Shown piece by piece: positions 45,835 through 55,604 of a DNA stretch of 64,000 nucleotides. Source of the stretch: Paragonimus westermani (lineage: Eukaryota > Platyhelminthes > Trematoda > Plagiorchiida > Troglotrematidae). The notes beneath the pieces were generated by a model. The model worked only from the letters and a program-made list of their open reading frames with translations, had not been told where the DNA came from and made no database searches. Positions within the stretch are counted from its first letter, which is position 1; every line of letters begins with the position of its first letter. Where the stretch lies: assembly GCA_008508345.1 (NCBI GenBank), contig QNGE01000847.1:1-64000 (forward strand). The letters are read 5' to 3'. Made by a program: the position numbers and the translations under genes.

Positions 45835-48281
45835 GTGAGTTACTCTTAGGATGTGTCTACAGACCACCTAACGCCACTCAGGACGACATGACGAAACTTA
45901 TTAATGGACTGAACTATGTATCAACCTTACCTTCACAGTACAAAATAATTAGCGGAGACTTCAACATTCCCAATATCTCCGAGACCTCTTTCACCGCCCC
46001 CGCAAGTCAAGCTGAGTTCCTTGCATGCGTCCAAGTGAACGAATGGTGCCAACATGTTTTAGCGCCTACTAGACTAGACCACACTTTAGACCTCATCTTC
46101 AACACAGGCATCTCTTCTGCCACTGTATCCTTCTTTGAACAATTTCCAGGAAGTGATCATAACATAGTGCACTTAACGTTTAACCCAAAAGTTGTTGAAG
46201 ATTCGACCGTCATACACTATCGTCAAACTAATTCGTCGACTGGAACGTGTTTACCACACTGCTGAGATCTCTGAAATGGAACACGTTCTTTCTTACCTCC
46301 GATTCTAGTATTGCAACCGAGGCATGTAATGAACACTTCAGGTATTGCATGAACATTGTAGCCCCTCAAAAGTCAAAACACCGTAATGTGTACAGTAACG
46401 GCATGAGTCTAACTCCAAAGGAGCGCGGTGAGCTCAAAAGTCTTGAATCACGGTACCGAAAAACATGCGACTTCTCTCTCATCATGCAAATGCATAAAAT
46501 GTTTAATGCAATTGAATATAGAACCAAAATGCTCCGCATGAGTGAAGAACCTACGCTTAACAGCACACATGAGAGCTCGCAGTTGATGCAGTTAATGAGA
46601 CGCAGGAATAATGGGAGAGACCCTGCCATCTCAGTAGAGACACTGCAGGACAAAACCACTGTAGATGATCCACTAACAATCTGTGAGGTTTATAATTTAT
46701 GTTTTGCTCCTTCCTTCAACATCGAAGATCACATACTGCCCCCACTTCCTCCTGTAGATACAAGTACGTTCCTAAGCCATATCCCTGTTGATGCATGGCT
46801 CATACGCTCTCAGTTAGCTATTATCAAACCTTCGCACTTAGCTGGTCCTGATGGCATTTACCCTGCTGCTCTAAAATACGGAGGGGAAGGCATCCCTTTA
46901 CTTCTGCTTAATATTTATACACTTTCTGTAATATCAGGTTCCTACCCTCTTCAGTGGAAAAACTACAATTAAGCCCCGCTATGAAAGTGGCTCGCGACAT
47001 GAAGTCAGCAATTATCGTCCCATTAACCATACTTCAATTTGTTCTAGGGTGTTGGAAAGCATGGGTTTCTCAACAAGCGTTCTTGCATGACATGCCAGCT
47101 AGAGTTTCTTGACCATGTGACAGAATCTATATACTGTTGGACATGGCGGAGGCTTTCGATCGTGTGCCTCATAAGCGTCTCCTGCTCAAAATAGCATCCT
47201 TTGGTATACGTGATCCACTGCTTAGCTGGTTTTCGTCATACCTTACAGGCCGCACACAAACAGTGAAAATAGGAGACAATAGCTCAACGATTAGACCAGT
47301 TACTAGCGGTGGGATACAAGGAAGCGTTCTGGGACCGTTACTCTCTCTCTCATATATATAAACGATATATGCCAAGTTATCAAGCATGGCAAGCTATTCC
47401 TATTCGCCGACGATATCAAACTTGTATACAGCTTCCCTCCTGAAAATCATAATGCATGCCTAGAAAATGTACGGAATGACCTCATGTCATTGAATATTTG
47501 GTGTTAAACTTGGCTGATGAAATTTTTAGCTAATAAATCCACTATCGTTGTGCACGGTTGTCACGTACCAGATGGCTTTATAAAGCTGGACGGTCGCAGC
47601 ATATTAACCGCCAACTCAGTAGGTGACCTGGGAATGCGCCACTCAAACTCATTCAAATTCGCAGAACATTTATCTTTCCTAGTCGCTAAAACCAGACGGA
47701 CGATAGGTTGCATTAAACACTCATTCTTCCTACCTGTCGCACGGTTGCACCTTTATAAACTATGCGTACGACACAAGTTTTAGTACTGCACGTTCATATA
47801 TGGCCACCTGCGCAAGTCTGATTGGCTAACTGTGGAAAGCCTCCAACGTGCATTCACGAAAATCTTATTGGGTTATCCATCTTCCCTGAGCTACAGAGAA
47901 CGCTGCCGGACGCTGGTACTCCATTCTCTCTGGTTACGGCGACCCAAGCTCAACCTTTCACTCATGTATAGTTTGGTCTATGGCAGTAAATTCACCGTCA
48001 GCTTCGCGACTAGCTTGCAACACAGGTCAAAGTATAACCTCAGAAACAAGGACTTCACTTTAGCAACTCTTAAATCTCCGAAAAAACTTCGTTCAAATTT
48101 TCTCCTAGTAAAATATTCCTACATTTGGAACACACTCCCGTATGCAATTAGGTCCAGTAAGAATATACACCAATTCAAACGGAACTTAGAAACTTTCTCA
48201 ACAATGACGAACGTCATGTCCATTTTCAAGCTCTACTTGTCTGAGGACGTTATCTTCGAAAACGGACCTAACAACATCTGA
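45835..48281 (+). pseudogene. LINE family A copy A3, ORF2 (5'-truncated)
   Basis: Endonuclease from about 45841 (CVYRPPN, SGDFNIPN, GSDHNIVHLTF); linker 46247-46972 with AGPDGIYPAALKYGG; RT with [16 protein letters not shown] (47140), [13 protein letters not shown] and the FADD active site near 47404 in a neighbouring frame; thumb 47517-47783; C terminus 47832-48281 ending VIFENGPNNI. Four or more frameshifts. It preserves about 70 codons after FADD that A1 has lost. ORF1 and the first part of the endonuclease are missing. Non-functional. Confidence 0.88.
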
Positions 48282-49515
48282 CGAAAAAACCCTTGTTTTG
48301 CGTAATGTTGAGTCATGCACCTCTCGAACCGATCAAAACTACCGCTTTCAGGATAGACCTTGTACTTTCAAACTTTCCAGCGAACATGGTAACAGGTCTA
48401 TAGTCAACACATATATGTGTCAATATACATGACCGTTAGTAACAACCCAAACATCCTGGCACACTCTTACCCCATACTTGTTGATAGCTTATGTGTCTGT
48501 GTTGTAAACCCCCATGCAGGAGCTGGAAATTCTAAAATCGTTTAAAAACTCCATCTTTCTGTCTCATGACTGCATAATAACCTCGAGCCGCAACTCATCC
48601 TTGTCCTCCCCTGGTAGACCACCCAAAAACCTCTCGGTGTTGTCAAACATTCTTCTCATTTTATATACCGTCTCTACAAAGGTAATGGACATCTAAATTC
48701 GGCAATAATCGTACACTAGGAATGGCTTATAATCGATCTACTTTCGCGTTATTCAATAGCAGCTGTTCGCGTGTGGTATATATTTCATCAATCAACATGA
48801 TGCCATTAACGTCACATAGGAGGTTATGCCAGAATATGACATTCCATTGTTCGTCATAGCTCACATAGTTAGTTTCACGTTATCCCGTTTATCGCATAAT
48901 TCCTCTCTCCATTCTTGGTTTCACTGATATATCCCTTGCGAGAGAACATCCCACCCAGCTCGGACTCTTAAAATTCGTCAGTGTTTGTGCATATCGCGAG
49001 TTCCTCGAAATTCTTAGGAATTTGAGCGGAGATTGACGTCCGGTCGAGAGGTGCATGCATTCCTCGCGAAAGTATATGCGTTCCCACCTCGCCCACATCA
49101 TGAAAAAAATTTAAGCATTTTTTCGGGACTAACTACATGGAGTAATAAGCAAATTCTTCGCCAATTCACCCTCTTCATACTCCGATCACCGTTTTTTGGC
49201 ACGACCTTGAGCATCAGGCCAGCGATCACCTTGTGGAGTTCAAATCGATGTAACAAATCAATTATTTTATCGAATCGTGCAGACCCCAAGCACTAAATTC
49301 TCAGAACCATGAAGCTCGAAGTTTCCTGCCTAGACTTGCATTTTCCCTCCATATAATGTCTGTTTTTGTCTGTTTTGTCGCTCTACTCACTTAACTGACT
49401 TGTAAAATTATCAAATTAGGTGCTTCTTTTATGTATGCTAAAAATCACTGCGTTGATCACGCTCTCCTGAGTGTGTTTCTCACAAATGCTTCGAGATATA
49501 TACCATTATTATAAC
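48282..49515 (+). repeat. LINE A3 3' UTR and downstream block
   Basis: Colinear with 14856-16110 reversed. The first 500 bp also match the A1 3' UTR. The rest (48800-49515) is shared with 10860-11335 and 14285-14500. Whether it is the real 3' end of the LINE or a separate repeat that was copied together with it cannot be told from three copies. Confidence 0.7.
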
Positions 49516-50540
49516 ACTGAATTTGGGGTGAAATAATATGTATATAGCAGCAGAAAACTCTAAAAGTTGGTGTACATATTGTAACTTGCAGGCCAGCCGA
49601 CTCTACTCTGACCGCCCGTCACTTCGCGGACCAACCTCCGGGCAAAGTGGACCCACCAGGGGACAGTGTTATTCCGAAGTAGGGGTTCGAACAACAGTTC
49701 TGAAAAGAGGAACAATACGAACAAACATGAGCCAAAGGCCCNTGGACAATAAAGATTGTGCTTTATTGGACGCCTCGCTACACTATGATTAGCTGTACCT
49801 GTTGGGTGACCTATGGGGTAGTTGTCGAAAATCTAGGTCGAGAGGCTTCCGTTGGTTAAATTTGATAGGACACTGGAGGGGGAGGAGTCAACAGTGGCAT
49901 GTTTTCGCCTATCCACAGTTCTGTATGCAGCAGATAGGACGATTTGCTTTATACTGCGAGATGGTTGATGCAATGCCGAACTAACATTGCTGTAATTATT
50001 CATGATCCTGGTCGCCTTTAAATCACCCCTACATTTTTCGGGGGCTTAAATCATTGTAGTCTAGCGCCTTTTTTCGGCTTTGTTGATACACTGTTTGCTG
50101 ACGATTGCTTGGTTATTAAGTTCAGATTTGAATGTTTGCCTTCCAATCTCATATGGAATGTAGTCTTTCATTGAAGGTGTCTTATTATGTTGTTGACATC
50201 TTTCTCCCAGGCTTGGATTTCATTATTTGGATCTATATCTTTGTGCCAGTTGTGTTTGACTTTCACACTAGATTATGATTTGGCTAGCCAGCGTTGAACT
50301 TATGGACTACGGGAGCCTTCATCCACACGTCCCCCCACTGTACTTCCTCCGATTTATACCATATACGGGATGAGTGGAGCCACAAGGGGTGGTAATTTTT
50401 GTGCACAGATGTCTTGGTTTCGAAACCAAATACCGTCAATCGCTTGTGAAACCTCGCTTGAAACAGATGGTTTGCTTATCGCTGTCTTGGCGGATGAGCA
50501 GCACATTTAGAAAGACGATTTAGAAGTCTTGATCGGATCA
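49516..50540. other. No gene; single-N joint at 49742
   Basis: 49743-49790 (GGACAATAAAGATTGTGC and following) matches 61336-61385, the right end of repeat S. Left of the N, 49600-49740 contains GGGGTTCGAAC, B-box-like, but no full tRNA. The remainder shows only short frames. Confidence 0.5.
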
Positions 50541-50726
50541 TATTGTGGTGGATTGTCAGGTCGGAGGTGCGAGTTTTCGAACGCTCGGCCGAATACCTCA
50601 ACGCGGGGGAGTTACGTTCAGAAGCTTGCTGCGATCGGATCAAGAACAACGTGCGCGACCGGATCGGACCAACGGGCGAGGCAGGGCAGGCGAAATACGA
50701 CAGACGGCCAGATCGGAGGCGTGGTT
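50541..50726 (+). repeat. SINE-like repeat S, copy 1 (cut by an N)
   Basis: Matches 60841-61046 at high identity and stops at the single N at 50727 just after GGCGTGGTT. Near its start it contains GAGTTTTCGAACGC, close to the pol III B-box GGTTCGANNCC but with one extra base. A tRNA origin is suggested, not shown. Confidence 0.6.
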
Positions 50727-50727
50727 N
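50727..50727. other. Single-N joint (one of six)
   Basis: Single N at 40954, 42209, 49742, 50727, 54850 and 62185. Three (40954, 42209, 62185) are flanked by direct repeats of 26, 37 and 839 bp that end at the N, the signature of adjacent contigs whose overlap was not merged. Confidence 0.95.
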
Positions 50728-50972
50728 AGTAATGCTGGAAATTGCCCAGTCCCGAAGGCGATCGATAATGCTAGCCTTAGGAAGATCAGCTTCCGGATCC
50801 TGCACACCTGTTTCTGCTGAGCTGTCCAGTACATCTGAAATCAGTCGTTTGAATTTGGAAAGTTTAACTTGCCTTCACAAAGCGACTGTGACATGCGTTC
50901 CGGTACGGACGTCACAGAGGTAGAGAGCGTTCGCAAACGTCTGCATTTTCCAACGATTCTCGTACATTACGG

Positions 50973-51359
50973 TTAAACTGGGCAAGCGAGCGCTGCGCAT
51001 TCCGGTAAATAGCGGAACGGCTGGCTGACGTTTTCGAAAATCACTATTGCTATAATGAATGAAATTATTTCTTTTACTTCACCGTCATCGTCATGGTGCT
51101 CAGACATAATAGCAACCTCTGCAAACCTCAAAAGAAACAGAGGCGCTAAGCTAGTCGTAAAATTGAACGCGGCGCGCCTAAATAATTGAAGCGGTTCTAG
51201 CTCGGATAAACAATGAGCGAGTTTATCCGTACAACGAACATTTCCTGGATATGAATACGATTCCTCTGTGTTATGTACTTCATATGTTATACAAATAGCC
51301 TGAATAATGACGCGCAGGGGATTGGATATATTTTCATCCATCGACGCACTATTGGCCAA
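50973..51359 (-). CDS. Hypothetical 128-codon ORF
   Basis: A minus-strand frame whose translation contains an acidic stretch (MSEHHDDDGEVKE) followed by a hydrophobic one (IISFIIAIVIF). No family is recognised, and no splice sites frame it clearly. It may be a chance ORF or part of an exon. It lies between repeat S and a gypsy fragment. Confidence 0.2.
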   Translation of the reverse strand: MANSASMDENISNPLRVIIQAICITYEVHNTEESYSYPGNVRCTDKLAHCLSELEPLQLFRRAAFNFTTSLAPLFLLRFAEVAIMSEHHDDDGEVKEIISFIIAIVIFENVSQPFRYLPECAALACPV

Positions 51360-51437
51360 AATGAAACAACCCTAAACTACCCCTAAATTGCCCTAATTCA
51401 CACCTAATTGAATCTCTACTTGGTGCTAGCAGGGTGT

Positions 51438-52760
51438 TGACGCGGCAAAGGCCTCGGTCGGCGCCGTACTTCAACAGTTCGTCGATGGACTTTGGAAGCC
51501 GCTCGCTTTCTTTTCCAGACGTTTACTTCCGGCTAAAACAGGGTATAGCACGCTCGATCGTGAATTGTTGGCAACTTACTCGGCCGCCCGTCACTTCCGT
51601 CATGCACTTTTGTGATTTTCGCCAACCACAAACCGTTGCATTTCGCCTTCCGCAGTAGGTCTGAAAGACATTCGCCCCACAAAGTTCGATAGTTGGACTT
51701 CGTATCCCAGTTTAAGTCTGATGTACGCCACAATTTTATCAGCGATAACGTTGTGGCTGACGCTTTATCCCGAGTGCTGGCACAAGTTGGCCACAACTCA
51801 ATCGACCTAACCGCCATGGCCAACGCACAAAGTTCGGAAAATCACTTCCTCGCCTCCTGCCAGCAGCCAGCCCCACGGCTGACTGATCAACCCTCGCCAG
51901 CGTCCGCAGGCACTATCCTTTGCGATTCCTCTACTGGACATCCACGTCCAGTAGTTCCTTTTCTTGCTCGACGACGCGTGTTTGACAGGCTGCACAGCAC
52001 CGCCCATCCTGGCATCCTGGCCACGGCCAAGCTCACTTCCGATAGGTACGTCTGACCTTGTGAACAAGCTAAGGTTCACCGCCACATGTCGGCCTTGATT
52101 GGCCAATTCCCTTCGGTTACATCTTGACTTGCACACCTCCACATCGACAGTTTGGTTCATTTGTCAACTTTCAATGGCATGACATATCTCTTGGCGATGG
52201 TAGGTCGCTTCATGCGATTTTCAGAGTCCGTCGCTATACCCGACATCCGTTCTGAGACGGTAGCATGCGCATTCATTGTGAGTTGGGTGGCATCTCATGG
52301 TGGCCTGGCGACGGTTACGACCGAACACGGCCCTCAATTCGAGAGCGGTTCCTTAGCGGAATCACTGAGCGCACTTGGATGTCATCGCACGCGGACTACG
52401 GCATACCATCCGACTGCAAACGGTATGGTGGAACGCTTACACCAACATCCAAATGCAGCCCTAATCGCGGTCAATGCAATCCGTTGGACGGAAGCCCTGT
52501 TGATGGTTTAACTTGGCGTCCGAGCCACCGCTGAGGCCGACATTCACATTTCCAACGCCGAACTCCTTTGAGGACAACCGCTGCGTCTTCCTGGCGACTA
52601 CCTCTTGTCCGCCAACGACGCCCTTCGATATGGTGCTTCTTACAACAACGAGCTTGCTTCGCACATGCGCCGCCTCCGTCCCACAGGGACGCTCACTTAT
52701 GCCCAGGCTGTGATGAGTCTGCTACCACCCACCAAGAGGGCTCACAGAACTACGCCACCA
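51438..52760 (+). pseudogene. Ty3/gypsy copy 3, RNase H-integrase half
   Basis: RNase H: VGAVLQQFVDGLWKPLAFFS and LDRELLATYSAARHFRH (51455-51610), then LDFVSQF-like and NVVADALSRV (51690-51780). Integrase zinc region: GHPRPVVPF and LHSTAHPGILATAKL (51935-52050). Core: MVHLSTFNGMTYLLAMVGRF (52152), TVTTEHGPQFESG, where the usual Asp is Glu, and TAYHPTANGMVERLHQ with the catalytic Glu. The tail reaches about 52760 with ANDALRYGASYNNE. Several stops. The parts present are those missing from 30108-31990, but identity between the two copies cannot be measured since they do not overlap. Confidence 0.82.
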
Positions 52761-52829
52761 GTTACGCAATCCCCTTCACTACTAAGGCTACTTTCCCAAG
52801 CTCTCCCTTGTGCAACTCTGGCTTTTTTG

Positions 52830-55144
52830 CACCCAGCCAAACGAAGAAGTAGCCTCAAAATGCATGCACACCAACTGTCTGAGCCTTCTGAACAAACTAC
52901 CAGAAATCAGACATCTGATCCACGACACTAGCCCTCACATTCTTGCTTTAACAAACACCTGGCTTTCTGCGGATATCAGTGATAGTGAACTGCATGTCCC
53001 TGGTTACTGTTTGCACCGGACGGACTCCTCCCGTGGACGCATGGAAGGCCGCGCCGTTTTCCTAAGCCAGAAGCTCCAGTGCCAGCTGTCGTAGAGGAGT
53101 TTACCTTCTCAGAGAAGTGCGACACGCTCTGGATCAAACTCTAACTTCACAAACGTGACACGCTTCTTGCCGGTGTTATGTACCGTTCGCCGTTATGCAG
53201 TGCATCCGACGACGAGGCCATCCTTGCTACCTTAGACAGACTCACGTCTGCCCAGCGTTTCTCCCATCTTCTTATTATGGGTGATTTTAACGCACCCAAA
53301 CTCAACTCTACGGCGGCTTCTCATGAGGACTGTGACTGTGGGTTCTCGAAACCCTTGGCAATTTTGATCCATGAGAAAGCCTGGACACAGCATGTCGATC
53401 TACCTACAAGGCACCGTCCAGGACAGACACCCTCCTTGCTCGATCTGGTCATTACGAACGAGGCTCACCTGGTAGATAGAGTGGCCATCAAACAACCACT
53501 AGGGCATAGTGACCACATGCTACTAACCTTTGACTTCATTTGTTACTGGCTCCAAAACGTTGTAACAAACACTTCATTCCGAAACTTCCAGAAAGCTGAC
53601 TTCAACGCAATAAGGACGTTCTTAAGTACACTCAGCCTCACATCCGACTCGGTGAACTTGAACTACCTTTCCTTTAAAGCTGCTATTCGCGAAGCCGATG
53701 AGGTATTTGTTCCTCGAAAACTATGGAAGTTCTCCTGTCGTGCACCACTTCCGCGGAACCTACGCCGTCTTCTTGAAGTACGTTCTCGCTTATTCTCTGA
53801 GTAGAAGCTAACGGGTAGGCCAGAGGATCTAGAGGCCTTTCACTCTGTACGATGCAGGTGAAAGAGGGAAATCCGGCAACACACCCAACAGGTACATTCA
53901 AAAATCCCACAGGTAGCTCGCGAGAATAAGAATTTTCTTTTCAAGTATATACGTTGCTAGAGAAAAACTAAGCCCTCAGCGCTTTCTCTGCGGCTTCCCA
54001 ACGGGGAAACCCCCTCCAACCCCAAGTTGTTGCCGAAGTGTTCAGAGAATACTATTCATCAGTCTACAATGTGGATCTGCCAAACTGGCATCCAATTCTC
54101 CCGTGGGGACACTTCCAACACCCACTCCTGAGAGCTGACTTTTCTGTCCGACGTTCAGGACCTCTTGCTTAAGATCAATCCTTATAGTGCTATGGGACCA
54201 GACAAGATCCATCCCCGGATCCTCAACGAAGCGGCCATCGGTTTGGCGGTGCCTCTCTCTGTTCTGTTTAAACAGACATTTCGGACAGGCACTCTTCTGC
54301 ATGCATGGAAAGAGGCCAATGTCTCACCTATATTTAAAACAGGCATTCGTCACTCTCCTGCTAGTAATCGGCCGATCAGCCTTATCAGCATCTCATGCAA
54401 GATAATGGAGCGACTGTTAAAACGCACTATCTTTAAGCATCTCTTCTCGAATAACCTATTCTCTTCGACCCAGCATAGCTTTCTTCCCGAGCGGTCATGC
54501 ATAACTAATATGTTAATCTTCATGGATAGCCCAACAGAGGCCAAAGACAATAGTCATATATCTTGGATGCTATCTTCTTCGACTTTGCCGAAGCCTTCGA
54601 CCGTGTCCCACACGGTCCTCTGTTGCATAACCTAGAAGCCTATGGGATCCAAGGAGAAGTTCTCCGCTGGATTCCCTCCTTTCTTGGTAACAGGACTTTC
54701 AGAGTAAAATCCGGTTCAGGCCTTTCGTCTCCATCCCCAGTCTCTGTGGGAGTCCCTCAAGGATCGGTACTTGGTCCATTGTTGTTTCTGATCTACATTG
54801 ATGATCTCCCCGAGTTGATATCTAGCAACGCCCTCCATTGTTCCGACGGNGATCTTTATCCACTTGAGTTTCGTAGACTCCGTGGCAACTTAATTCTTAC
54901 ACACTTTCTCTTTAGCACAGGACTCGTGCAGCAATTCTTCACCCTAGTAAGTGATAACAGTCGAAGAGGCCACGACAAAAAGCACTATAAGCTTCGACCT
55001 CGGACCTTCCTAAGACAACAGTTCTTCTCTTATAGGGTTATCAACTACTGGAACGACCTACCACCAAAGATTGTTAGCTGCTCCTCTGAGGGCCGTCTCA
55101 AAGTGTTATTGGATTCTCACCTACTTAATAAACCGTTGGATTAG
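52830..55144 (+). pseudogene. CR1-type LINE family B, ORF2
   Basis: Endonuclease: NCLSLLNKLPEIRHLI and ILALTNTWLS (52880-52970; the catalytic Glu of TETW is Asn), VMYRSPLC, LLIMGDFNAPK and LGHSDHMLLTFDF (53178-53540). RT: MGPDKIHPRILNEAA (54190), NRPISLISISCKIMERLLK (54370), [17 protein letters not shown] (54575), [20 protein letters not shown] (54750). At the single N (54850) the sequence jumps to the C-terminal DLYPLEFRRLRGNL, so the YADD box and about 150 residues are missing. End: LLDSHLLNKPLD with stop at 55142-55144. Sequence differs clearly from family A. Confidence 0.85.
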
Positions 55145-55244
55145 TAATTTATCCTGTTCTGTTGGATTAATATTTCACTCTTTTCTTGGTACTTTCTGTG
55201 ACCCCCAAGAGCGGTGCTACACCCCGTTTTCAATGACTGCCTTT

Positions 55245-55493
55245 CAGGTCAACAGAAATCCGCCGGACATCGAAACGGACGAACTGGCTGGATCCGGATA
55301 GATTTGGATCTCAGCGTCGAACCCGTGTACGAATCGCTGAATCGTATTCGCTGTGTGATTTGGTTGATTGCGTCATTTATTTCTGCACTGATACTCAGGT
55401 CAGCAGAAAACGACTGGAAATTAAAACGGACAAAATGACAGTATCCGGGTGACCTGAGCCTTCAACCTTGAACCCGTGAACTAATCGCTGAGA
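55245..55493 (+). repeat. Degenerate direct repeat, 150-bp period, upstream of the receptor gene
   Basis: Units 55245-55344 and 55395-55493 share CAGGTCARCAGAAA, AAACGGAC, ATCCGG, GAACCCGTG and AATCGCTGA in the same order. The last words recur once more at 55530-55555. This lies 110-360 bp before the receptor ATG and may be part of its promoter or of LINE B downstream DNA. Confidence 0.7.
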
Positions 55494-55604
55494 AATAGGG
55501 TTCTCTAGGCACCCGCCTCGAACCCGTGTATCAAACACTCAATCGCTGAAAAAAGTCAGCGCGGCACTTGCATTTGAAGGTCGCTCCTTGGTTTTCCGAC
55601 TTAG

